A DNA stretch of 64,000 nt from Stenotrophomonas sp. 24(2023). Its GTDB lineage: Bacteria > Pseudomonadota > Gammaproteobacteria > Xanthomonadales > Xanthomonadaceae. The first letter of the stretch is position 1, and each line of letters starts with the position of its first letter. The notes under the pieces are model-generated. The model did no database searches. It saw nothing but the letters and a program-made list of their open reading frames with translations, and was not told where the DNA came from. Made by a program: the position numbers and the translations under genes. The stretch lies in contig NZ_CP133160.1 of assembly GCF_030913365.1 (NCBI RefSeq), positions 1,887,001-1,951,000 on the forward strand, read 5' to 3'. Positions 19,337 to 26,754 of the stretch are shown here, piece by piece.

Positions 19337-20449
19337 ATGGAACAACACGCTCGCAGGGCCCACACCGCGATCAAGGGCCGCGGCGCGACCTCCCACCTCG
19401 CCGGGCGCTTTGAACGCACCATCAGCGAAGCGGTGGATGACGGCTGGGACGCCGAGGATGGGGTGGAATTCGCCACACCGCGGCTGCGTACCGAAGTGCG
19501 CGCCGAAACGGCGCGCAGCATCATCAGCCGCAACAACTCCCCGGACGTGGGGTTCAGCCAGTCGGTGAACCCCTACCGCGGCTGCGAGCATGGTTGCTCG
19601 TACTGCTTCGCGCGCCCCTCGCACGCCTACCTCAACCTGTCGCCCGGCCTGGACTTTGAAACCAGGCTGTTCGCCAAGACCAATGCGCCGCAACTGCTGC
19701 GCAGGGAACTGTCGAAGCCGGGCTACGTACCGCAGCCGATCGCGCTGGGCATCAACACGGACGCGTATCAGCCGATCGAGCGCAAGTTCAAGCTGACCCG
19801 GCAGCTGATCGAGGTGATGCTGGAAACGAAGCATCCCTTTTCGCTCATCACCAAGAATGCGCTGGTGGAGCGTGACATCGACCTGCTGGCGCCCCTGGCG
19901 GCAGAGAATCTGGTCAGCGTGCATTTCTCGGTGACCTCGCTCGATTCACATCTGTCGGCGAAGCTGGAACCGCGCGCGTCGGCACCCCATGCCCGGCTGC
20001 GTGCGATGAAGCGCCTGCATGACGCCGGCATTCCTGTTGGCGTGATGGTGGCGCCGGTGATCCCGTGGATCAACGACAGCGAACTGGAGGCGGTGCTCGA
20101 AGCCTGTCGTGATGCCGGTGCCAGCACGGCCGGCTATGTGTTGCTGCGGTTGCCGCTGGAGGTATCACCGCTGTTCCGCGACTGGCTTGACGCACATTAC
20201 CCCGACCGTGCCACGCATGTGATGAGCACCGTCCAGCAGCTGCGCGGTGGCAAGGATTACGACAGCCGGTTCGGCACGCGCATGCGTGGTCAGGGCGCGT
20301 ATGCCGACCTGCTCAGCAACCGCTTCAAGCTGGCCCGCAAGCGGTTGGGCTTCAACGCGCAGAACAGCCATTGGCCGAAGCTCGATTGCAGCCGGTTCCT
20401 GAAGCCGTTGCCGCCGCGCAGAGAATCGCCGCAGGGCAGCCTGTTCTAG
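19337..20449 (+). CDS. PA0069-family radical SAM protein
   Basis: A 370-residue radical S-adenosylmethionine protein related to the Rv2578c/PA0069 group and distantly to spore photoproduct lyase. The iron-sulfur motif CEHGCSYC (CxxxCxxC) lies near residue 85 within NPYRGCEHGCSYCFARPSH, and a SAM-binding barrel follows. An N-terminal segment with ATSHLAGRF and a C-terminal HWPKLDCSRFLKP are typical of the group. The reaction is unknown; DNA-photoproduct or tRNA chemistry has been suggested for relatives. It stands alone between intergenic gaps and gives no operon clue. Confidence 0.88.
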   Translation: MEQHARRAHTAIKGRGATSHLAGRFERTISEAVDDGWDAEDGVEFATPRLRTEVRAETARSIISRNNSPDVGFSQSVNPYRGCEHGCSYCFARPSHAYLNLSPGLDFETRLFAKTNAPQLLRRELSKPGYVPQPIALGINTDAYQPIERKFKLTRQLIEVMLETKHPFSLITKNALVERDIDLLAPLAAENLVSVHFSVTSLDSHLSAKLEPRASAPHARLRAMKRLHDAGIPVGVMVAPVIPWINDSELEAVLEACRDAGASTAGYVLLRLPLEVSPLFRDWLDAHYPDRATHVMSTVQQLRGGKDYDSRFGTRMRGQGAYADLLSNRFKLARKRLGFNAQNSHWPKLDCSRFLKPLPPRRESPQGSLF

Positions 20450-20574
20450 ACCGCCCGGGTGGGCACGACGCGGCGGTTTGAAGGCGCGTATCGACGTCGC
20501 GTCTGCCGATGGACGTGGGCGGGCTGCAGGCGAAGACTGGTCGTGGGGGCGTCCATGGGCGCAAAGGGGAACAC

Positions 20575-20922
20575 ATGCTGATCGATACCGATGCGGTGGC
20601 GGCACTGGACGCTGCCAATGCCGCGATTGCCGCAGTGACACCGCGCCAGCGGCGTGCGGTGCTGGCCGAGTTCTATCTGCGCGATGCGATGAGTCCAGCG
20701 CGCGCGCTGCGCTGTGCCGACATCGACGCCGTGCTGCAGGCGGAGCTGCAGGCCTGTATCGCATTGGGGCTGCTGAAGAGGAGCGGACCCCAGCAGTGCT
20801 ACTTCGACCTGGGGGCACTGCAGAGGCAGCAGAAGGCACAGCGCCGCACGGCGCTGCGGGTGGCGCTGTTCATGCCGGTGCTGGTGCTTGCCATCGCAGC
20901 AGGCACGATGGCGTTGCTGTAG
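20575..20922 (+). CDS. Hypothetical protein with C-terminal membrane anchor
   Basis: I do not recognise this 115-residue protein. The N-terminal two thirds is Ala/Arg-rich and helical; the last 22 residues form one hydrophobic helix, so it may be tail-anchored in the inner membrane. The ATG is preceded by an AGGGGAA ribosome-binding site, which favours this start over an upstream in-frame ATG. It is convergent with the oxygenase gene that follows. Confidence 0.6.
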   Translation: MLIDTDAVAALDAANAAIAAVTPRQRRAVLAEFYLRDAMSPARALRCADIDAVLQAELQACIALGLLKRSGPQQCYFDLGALQRQQKAQRRTALRVALFMPVLVLAIAAGTMALL

Positions 20923-20940
20923 GGGCTGCGCCGCCGCGCT

Positions 20941-21651
20941 TCAACCGCCGCCGAACAACGTCTGCGCGCTCTGGAACAGGATCCAGCTGGTGGCGATGAA
21001 CTTGTCCCCACCCTGCGGCCGGTTGCCGCGATGGGTGTGGGTGAACGCGGTCGGGGCGATCAGCAGGCTGCCGGTACGCGGGGCGATCCTGCGGCCCTGG
21101 AACAGGAACTCGGTTTCGCCTTCGTCGAACCCATCGTTGAGGTACAGCGTCCACAGCAGGTGGCGGTGCAGGGTCTCGGCCTGCGGGTCCTTGGGGTACA
21201 ACTCGCAGTGCCAGTAGGGGTAGCCCCCCTCGCCGGCCTGGTACCACTGCAGGTTGATCGCACCCGGGCGCAGGCAGGTGCGGGCCAGGTCGGCCAGCGT
21301 GCCGGGGTCCATCTGCGGGAAATCCTCGGCGGTCAGCCGGCGCGGCTGGCCGTTGCTGTCCTGGATCTGCAACATCAGCGGGGCGATCAGCGCCTGTGGA
21401 TAACGGCGTAGATAAGTCAGCAGCCCGGCGAAAACCGCCTGCTGCAGCAGGTTGTCCACATCCTGCCAGCCGTCCAGCCCGCTGATGCGAAGATCCTTGC
21501 TGCGCTTGAGTTCCGGGAACACACCGCTGCCCACCGCACCGGGGCTGAGGCGGTCGCTGCCTTGCATGCGGCTGACGATGGCGGCACACACCTCGGGCGG
21601 AACGGCGTTGTGGATGACTTCGATGAAATCGACCGGGCCCTGCTCGTGCAT
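20941..21651 (-). CDS. 2OG-Fe(II) oxygenase, prolyl 4-hydroxylase-like
   Basis: A 236-residue protein with the P4H-type double-stranded beta-helix fold of 2-oxoglutarate/iron dioxygenases. The C-terminal half shows the usual order: WHCELYPKD with the first iron-ligand His at residue 148, LYLNDGFDEGETEF, a glycine-containing IAPRTGSLLIAP strand, then HTHRGNRPQGGDKFIATSWI with the distal His and a basic residue for 2-oxoglutarate. The acidic ligand appears as Glu (His-x-Glu) instead of the usual Asp, which may alter activity. The substrate is unknown. A perfect DnaA-box sequence lies inside the gene at 21395-21403. The ATG chosen starts MHEQGPVDF. Confidence 0.82.
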   Translation of the reverse strand: MHEQGPVDFIEVIHNAVPPEVCAAIVSRMQGSDRLSPGAVGSGVFPELKRSKDLRISGLDGWQDVDNLLQQAVFAGLLTYLRRYPQALIAPLMLQIQDSNGQPRRLTAEDFPQMDPGTLADLARTCLRPGAINLQWYQAGEGGYPYWHCELYPKDPQAETLHRHLLWTLYLNDGFDEGETEFLFQGRRIAPRTGSLLIAPTAFTHTHRGNRPQGGDKFIATSWILFQSAQTLFGGG

Positions 21652-21710
21652 GCGCGTTGTCCGTGGCGGCAAGAGCCCGATGGTGCCGCGCGCTGGCAAC
21701 GATGTCACGT

Positions 21711-21742
21711 GACGGTCATGCCATTGCGCTGGCATGACCGTC
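21711..21742 (-). terminator. Hairpin after fbp
   Basis: A perfect 13-bp stem (GACGGTCATGCCA / TGGCATGACCGTC) closes a 6-base loop in the gap between fbp and the oxygenase gene. There is no T tract on the minus strand, so it may be a terminator or an mRNA-stabilising hairpin. Confidence 0.55.
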
Positions 21743-21758
21743 GTCGGTGCGGCAGGGA

Positions 21759-22775
21759 TCAGCCGTTGCCGGCGTCGTGCGCGTGGTGGTAGCGCACGGC
21801 TTCGGCCACTTCCTCGCGCGAGCCGAGGAACACCGGCACGCGCTGGTGCAGGTGGTCGGGCTGGATGTCCAGGATGCGTTCGCGGCCGGTCCAGGCGGCA
21901 CCGCCGGCCTGCTCGACCAGCAGGCCCATCGGGTTGGCTTCGTACATCAGCCGCAGCTTGCCGGCCTTGCCCGGGTCCTTCTTGTCCCACGGGTAGATGA
22001 AGATGCCGCCGCGGGTGAGGATGCGGTGCACGTCGGCGACCATGCTGGCGATCCAGCGCATGTTGAAGTTCTTGCCGCGCGCGCCTTCCTTGCCGGCCAG
22101 CAGATCGGCCACATAGCCCTGCATCGGCGCCTCCCAGTGGCGCTGGTTGGACATGTTGATGGCGAACTCCTGGGTGGCCGCCGGAATCTGCATGTTGGCG
22201 GTGGTCAGCACGAACTCGCCCTTCTCCCGGTCCAGGGTGAAGGCGTGGGTACCGTGGCCGACGGTCAGCACCAGCTGGGTGCTGGGCCCGTAGATGCAGT
22301 AGCCGGCGGCGATCTGCCGGCTGCCCGGCTGCAGGAAGGCGTCATCGCCGGGCAGCTCGACGTTGGTCGGGCAGCGCAGCACCGAGAAGATGGTGCCGAC
22401 GGAGACGTTGACGTCGATGTTGGAGCTGCCATCGAGGGGATCGAACAGCAGCAGGAAATCGCCGCGCGGGTAGATGTCGGGCACCGGCTGGCTGTGGTCC
22501 ATTTCCTCCGAGGCGCAGGCGGCCAGGTGGCCACCCCAGGCGTTGGCTTCCAGCAGGATCTCGTTGCTGATGACATCCAGCTTCTTCTGCGCTTCGCCCT
22601 GCACGTTGCCGGTGCCGGCATCGCCCAGCACGCCGCCGAGGGCGCCCTTGCTGACGGCGATGGAGATGCTGGTGCAGGCACGGGCGACCACGGCGATCAG
22701 CTGGCGCAGGTCGGCATTGATGCGGCCGGCGTGCTGTTCTTCGATCAGGTACCGGGTCAATGATGTACGGGACAT
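21759..22775 (-). CDS. fbp: Class I fructose-1,6-bisphosphatase
   Basis: FBPase hydrolyses fructose 1,6-bisphosphate to fructose 6-phosphate, the committed step of gluconeogenesis. The 338-residue protein has the class I signatures: ASEEMD, the metal-binding [21 protein letters not shown] near residue 115, and [15 protein letters not shown] near residue 285. The start at [14 protein letters not shown] matches the family; the frame is open upstream but the extra residues are not FBPase-like. In this organism it would be needed for growth on the three-carbon products of uronate breakdown encoded further right. Confidence 0.96.
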   Translation of the reverse strand: MSRTSLTRYLIEEQHAGRINADLRQLIAVVARACTSISIAVSKGALGGVLGDAGTGNVQGEAQKKLDVISNEILLEANAWGGHLAACASEEMDHSQPVPDIYPRGDFLLLFDPLDGSSNIDVNVSVGTIFSVLRCPTNVELPGDDAFLQPGSRQIAAGYCIYGPSTQLVLTVGHGTHAFTLDREKGEFVLTTANMQIPAATQEFAINMSNQRHWEAPMQGYVADLLAGKEGARGKNFNMRWIASMVADVHRILTRGGIFIYPWDKKDPGKAGKLRLMYEANPMGLLVEQAGGAAWTGRERILDIQPDHLHQRVPVFLGSREEVAEAVRYHHAHDAGNG

Positions 22776-22985
22776 GGGCGGGCGGGCCTTGGCAGCGGGG
22801 AAACGCCTATTGTCGCCCGTGCGGGCGGCGCGTGCGTGACCGTGGGAGAACGGAATCGTTTCCAGATGCGTTGCGCTGGTGGCGCCTTCCTTCATGGAGG
22901 CGCGCGGGAGGGACAGGCTGCGCGGGACACGCCGTGAACCCCCCTCCGGGGTCCGGCCCAGCCGCTGGCGGCTGGGCGTTCGGGC

Positions 22986-23010
22986 GCTTGCGAAGCAGTG
23001 CTTCGCAAGC
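22986..23010. repeat. Perfect inverted repeat, 12-bp arms
   Basis: GCTTGCGAAGCA and TGCTTCGCAAGC flank a single G. With the outer GGGCGC and GCGCCC it can form a stem of about 18 bp with a small bulge. It resembles REP-like intergenic palindromes but occurs once in this window. Confidence 0.6.
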
Positions 23011-23097
23011 AAAGCGCCCTCACCCATGGCGCCTGCGGTCCCGCGCGCTTCAGGGTTTGCCGCGAGCGCGGAGGGTGTGGCAGAGGCAGAAGCAGGA

Positions 23098-23127
23098 GCA
23101 AAAACAAAGGCGCCTTGCGGCGCCCTT
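23098..23127 (-). terminator. Terminator of aminotransferase gene
   Basis: Stem AAGGGCGCC / GGCGCCTTT with a GCAA loop on the minus strand, followed by a T-rich GTTTTT. It lies about 25 bases past the stop codon. Confidence 0.8.
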
Positions 23128-23152
23128 GTCTTCAAACCACTGCAGCGGTCGT

Positions 23153-24355
23153 TCAGCCCTTGGCGACGGTGGCCACGGCCTTGGCGACGTACTCCAGGTT
23201 GTTCTGGTTCAGCGCGGCCACGCAGATGCGGCCGGTACCGACGGCATAGATGCCGAACTCGTCACGCAGGCGCTCGACCTGCTCGCGGCTCAGGCCGGAG
23301 TAGGAGAACATGCCGGCCTGTTCGTTGATGAAACCGAACTGCGGGGCACCGGCGGCCGCCAGCTTTTCGACCAGGCCCTGGCGCAGGGCGTGGATGCGCT
23401 CGCGCATCTCGGTCAGTTCCTGCTCCCACAGCGCGCGCAGCTCCGGGTTGGTCAGCACGCCGGCCACCAGCGCGGCACCGTGCGTGGACGGGCTGGAGTA
23501 GATGGTGCGGATCACGCGCTTGACCTGCGACTGCACGGCCTTGGCGTCGGCGGCGGTCGGGGCGACCATCGACAGCGCGCCCACGCGCTCGCCGTACAGC
23601 GAGAACGACTTGGAGTACGAGTTGGCGACGATGAAGCTGTCGATGCCGGCCTCGGCGATGATGCGCACGGCCGCGCCGTCCTGCGCGATGCCCTTGTCGA
23701 AGCCCTGGTAGGCCATGTCGATGAAGGGGAACAGCTGGCGGTCCTTCAGCAGCTGCGCCACCTGCACCCACTGGGCGGCGGTCAGGTCGGCACCGGTCGG
23801 GTTGTGGCAGCAGGCGTGCAGCAGCACCACGGTGCCCGGCTGCAGCTTGCCCAGGTCGGCCAGCATGCCGTCGAAGTCGACGCCGTGGGTGGACGGATCG
23901 AAGTAGGTGTAGTCGAGCACCTCGAAGCCGGCCGCGCTGAACACCGCGCGGTGGTTTTCCCAGCTCGGGTTGCTCAGGGCGACGGTGGCGTGCGGCAGCA
24001 GCTTCTTCAGCACGTCCGCGCCGACGCGCAGGGCGCCACTGCCACCGACGGTCTGGGCGGTGGTGACGCGGTTGGCCGCCAGCAGCGGGGAATCCTTGCC
24101 GAAGACCAGTTCGCGGGTGGCCTGGGTGTACGCCGGCAGGCCGTCGATCGGCAGGTAGCCGCGCGGTTTGGCCTCGGTGGCGAGCTGCTGCTCGATCTGC
24201 TTGACGGCGCGCAGCAGCGGAATGCGGCCGCTCTCGTCGTAGTAGATGCCCACGCCCAGGTTGACCTTGGTCGGGCGGCTGTCAGCGTTGTACGCCTCGG
24301 TCAGGCCCAGGATGGGGTCGCCCGGGACCAGTTCCACGTTTGCAAAGAAGGACAC
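23153..24355 (-). CDS. Aspartate/aromatic amino acid aminotransferase
   Basis: A fold-type I, class I-alpha PLP aminotransferase of 400 residues, of the AspC/TyrB group. It interconverts aspartate or aromatic amino acids with their keto acids using 2-oxoglutarate. Visible motifs are [10 protein letters not shown], the substrate-loop region [23 protein letters not shown], and the PLP-lysine segment [17 protein letters not shown] with the Lys near residue 247. The start is taken as GTG at 24353-24355, giving [14 protein letters not shown], which aligns with the family N-terminus; an upstream ATG would add unrelated residues. Substrate preference between aspartate and tyrosine/phenylalanine cannot be told by eye. 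Confidence 0.92.
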   Translation of the reverse strand: MSFFANVELVPGDPILGLTEAYNADSRPTKVNLGVGIYYDESGRIPLLRAVKQIEQQLATEAKPRGYLPIDGLPAYTQATRELVFGKDSPLLAANRVTTAQTVGGSGALRVGADVLKKLLPHATVALSNPSWENHRAVFSAAGFEVLDYTYFDPSTHGVDFDGMLADLGKLQPGTVVLLHACCHNPTGADLTAAQWVQVAQLLKDRQLFPFIDMAYQGFDKGIAQDGAAVRIIAEAGIDSFIVANSYSKSFSLYGERVGALSMVAPTAADAKAVQSQVKRVIRTIYSSPSTHGAALVAGVLTNPELRALWEQELTEMRERIHALRQGLVEKLAAAGAPQFGFINEQAGMFSYSGLSREQVERLRDEFGIYAVGTGRICVAALNQNNLEYVAKAVATVAKG

Positions 24356-24528
24356 GGCAATATCTCGTTCGGTAGACGGATAGGGGGAGGGGGGTGCAGC
24401 CCTGCAGGTCGCGGCATCGCGCCGAAACCGGACCATCGTAACAAAGCCGGCCGGCCCCGGCGGCACCGCTCGTCACGCCACAGCCCGTACCATGGCGTGC
24501 GTTGCCGCCCGATCCATGAACCTGAACC

Positions 24529-26628
24529 ATGAATCCCGCTCCAGCGCTGTCCGCTCTGTCCCTGGTGCTTGCCCTGCCTGCCCTGGCGGCCGAACCCACC
24601 GCCCTGCCCGCGGTCGAGGTGCAGGTGGCGCGTGCGCAGGGCGTGGACCCCTTCGCGCTGCCGGCATCGCTGGACACGGTCTGGGTCGGCGAGGACCGCG
24701 CCGGGGCCGGCGCACAGCTGTCCGAGGCGCTTGCAGGGGTACCGGGCGTGGTCGCGCGCGAACGGCAGAATTTCGCCCAGGACACCCAGCTGTCGATCCG
24801 TGGCTTCGGTGCGCGCTCCACCTTCGGCGTGCGCGGGGTGCGTGTGCTGATGGATGGCGTGCCGGCCACCATGCCCGATGGCCAGGGCCAGCTCTCGCAC
24901 GCCAGCCTGCTCGGTGCCGAGCGTATCGAGGTGCTGCGCGGGCCGTTCTCGGCGCTGTACGGCAATTCCTCCGGCGGCGTGCTGCAGGTGTGGAGCGCGC
25001 AGGGCCAAGCCGGTGATCCCTGGCGGCTGCGCGTCAATGCCGGTGCGGACAACACGCTCAGCGTCGGCGCGCAGCTGCGCGGGGCCCGCGCGGGTATCGA
25101 CTACAACGTGGCGGCCAACCACTTCCGTACCGATGGCTGGCGCGAGCACAGCCGGGCCCGCCGCGAATCACTCAATGCCCGCATCGGCGGCGAGCTGGGC
25201 GGGGGACGGCTGGAACTGCTGCTCAACGCGCTCGATGCGCCCGATGCGCAGGACCCGCTGGGCCTGACCCGCGCGCAGGTGGCGGCCGACCCACGCCAGG
25301 CCACGGCGGTGGCCGAGCAGTACAACACGCGCAAATCGGTGCGCCAGCAGCAGGCTGGGCTGCGCTGGACCCGCGAGAGCGGTGCCCAGCGCTGGCAGCT
25401 GATGGGCTATGCCGGCCAGCGCGCGGTCACCCAGTACCTGGCCATTCCGCCCGCGGTGCAGGCCAACCCGCTGCATGCCGGCGGGGTGATCGACCTGGAC
25501 GGTGCCTATGGTGGCCTGGACGCGCGCTGGGGCTGGAACGGTACGCTGGCTGGCCGCCCGCTGGACCTGGCCGTCGGCATCAACGCCGACCGCCAGCGCC
25601 AGCACCGCACCGGCTACGAGAACTTCATCGGTACGACGCTGGGCGTGCGCGGACGGCTGCGCCGCGACCAGATCGACACCGTGCAGAACGTGGACCAGTT
25701 CGTGCAGGCCTGGTGGCAGTGGCGCCCGCGCTGGTCAGTGCTGCTGGGCGCACGGCACAGCGCGGTGCGCTTCGCGTCGGATGATCGCTACATCGTCGGC
25801 CGCAACCCCGATGACAGTGGCCGCCGCCGCTACCCGGCCACCACGCCGGTGGCCGGGGTGAGCTTCGAGGCCACCCCGCAGTGGCGCCTGCATGCGGCCG
25901 TGGGCCGTGGCTTCGAGACACCCACCTTCAACGAACTGGGCTACCGCGCCGATGGCCGGGCCGGGCTGGCGCTGGACCTGTCGGCCGCGCGCAGCCGCAC
26001 CCTGGAAGTGGGCAGCAAGTGGCATGCACAAGGCGGCCGTGTGCTGGACATCAGCGTGTTCCGTGCCGACACCGACGACGAACTGGCCGTGGCCAGCAAC
26101 ACCAACGGCCGCAGCACCTACCGCAACATCGGCCGCACCCGCCGCCAGGGCATGGAGCTGGACTACCGCCAGCCGCTGGGGGAACGCGCCGAACTGCAGC
26201 TGGCCTGGACCTGGCTGCAGGCGCAGGTGCGCTCGGACTACCTGACCTGCGGCGGCAGCGGTTGCAGCGTGCCGGACACCGTGGTGCGTGCCGGCAGCCG
26301 CCTGCCGGGCGTGCCGCGGCAGCAGGCCTTCGCGCGCCTGCAATGGCAGCCGGGCGTGTGGCAGTGGGCAATGGAAGCCAGCGCCAGCAGCACGGTGGGG
26401 GTGAACGACCTGGCCACCGACACGGCACCGGGCTACGCGCTGCTGAACCTGGAAGCGGGCCGGCGCTGGGCACGGGGCAGCGGCGAACTGCGTGCCTTCG
26501 CCCGCGTGGACAACCTGCTGGACCAGCGCTACATCGGCTCGGTGATCGTCAACGACGGCAATGGCCGTTACTTCGAGCCGGGCCCGGACCGACGCGCCAG
26601 CGTGGGCGTGCAGTGGTCCTGGCGGTGA
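24529..26628 (+). CDS. TonB-dependent outer-membrane receptor
   Basis: A 699-residue outer-membrane transporter. It has a signal peptide ending near PALAA, a plug domain with QDTQLSIRGFGARSTFGVRGVRV near residue 85 and IEVLRGPFSALYGNSSGGVL near residue 140, and a 22-strand barrel ending VGVQWSWR. The VRGVRVLMDGVPATMPDGQGQ stretch resembles FecA- and PhuR-like metallophore receptors. The ligand is unknown. A siderophore-type receptor gene follows after 126 bases, but a Fur-box-like site in that gap suggests separate control. No Fur box is visible in front of this gene. Confidence 0.9.
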   Translation: MNPAPALSALSLVLALPALAAEPTALPAVEVQVARAQGVDPFALPASLDTVWVGEDRAGAGAQLSEALAGVPGVVARERQNFAQDTQLSIRGFGARSTFGVRGVRVLMDGVPATMPDGQGQLSHASLLGAERIEVLRGPFSALYGNSSGGVLQVWSAQGQAGDPWRLRVNAGADNTLSVGAQLRGARAGIDYNVAANHFRTDGWREHSRARRESLNARIGGELGGGRLELLLNALDAPDAQDPLGLTRAQVAADPRQATAVAEQYNTRKSVRQQQAGLRWTRESGAQRWQLMGYAGQRAVTQYLAIPPAVQANPLHAGGVIDLDGAYGGLDARWGWNGTLAGRPLDLAVGINADRQRQHRTGYENFIGTTLGVRGRLRRDQIDTVQNVDQFVQAWWQWRPRWSVLLGARHSAVRFASDDRYIVGRNPDDSGRRRYPATTPVAGVSFEATPQWRLHAAVGRGFETPTFNELGYRADGRAGLALDLSAARSRTLEVGSKWHAQGGRVLDISVFRADTDDELAVASNTNGRSTYRNIGRTRRQGMELDYRQPLGERAELQLAWTWLQAQVRSDYLTCGGSGCSVPDTVVRAGSRLPGVPRQQAFARLQWQPGVWQWAMEASASSTVGVNDLATDTAPGYALLNLEAGRRWARGSGELRAFARVDNLLDQRYIGSVIVNDGNGRYFEPGPDRRASVGVQWSWR

Positions 26629-26712
26629 TCTTCCCTGCGCTGCGCCGGGCCCATTACACACCCTTACATTTGCGCGGGCCGGCGGCCACGGTGGCGTCGC
26701 TATCATGATGCC

Positions 26713-26731
26713 AATGGGAATCGATCCCATT
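26713..26731. promoter_or_regulatory. Putative Fur box
   Basis: AATGGGAATCGATCCCATT is a 19-bp inverted repeat (7-bp arms, 5-bp spacer). It matches the common proteobacterial Fur operator form AATGAGAATNATTCTCATT with symmetric A-to-G changes. It lies 24 bases upstream of the siderophore receptor start, where bound Fur would block transcription or the promoter. Confidence 0.75.
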
Positions 26732-26754
26732 TACATCTGAGAAGGATTCCCCCC

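Larger units (their letters stand above)
22776..23152. other. Intergenic region with large hairpin
   Basis: This 377-base gap between fbp and the aminotransferase gene has no supported gene. It holds the fbp promoter side, a long inverted repeat at 22986-23010 embedded in a larger GGGCGC...GCGCCC structure, and the aminotransferase terminator. Confidence 0.6.
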
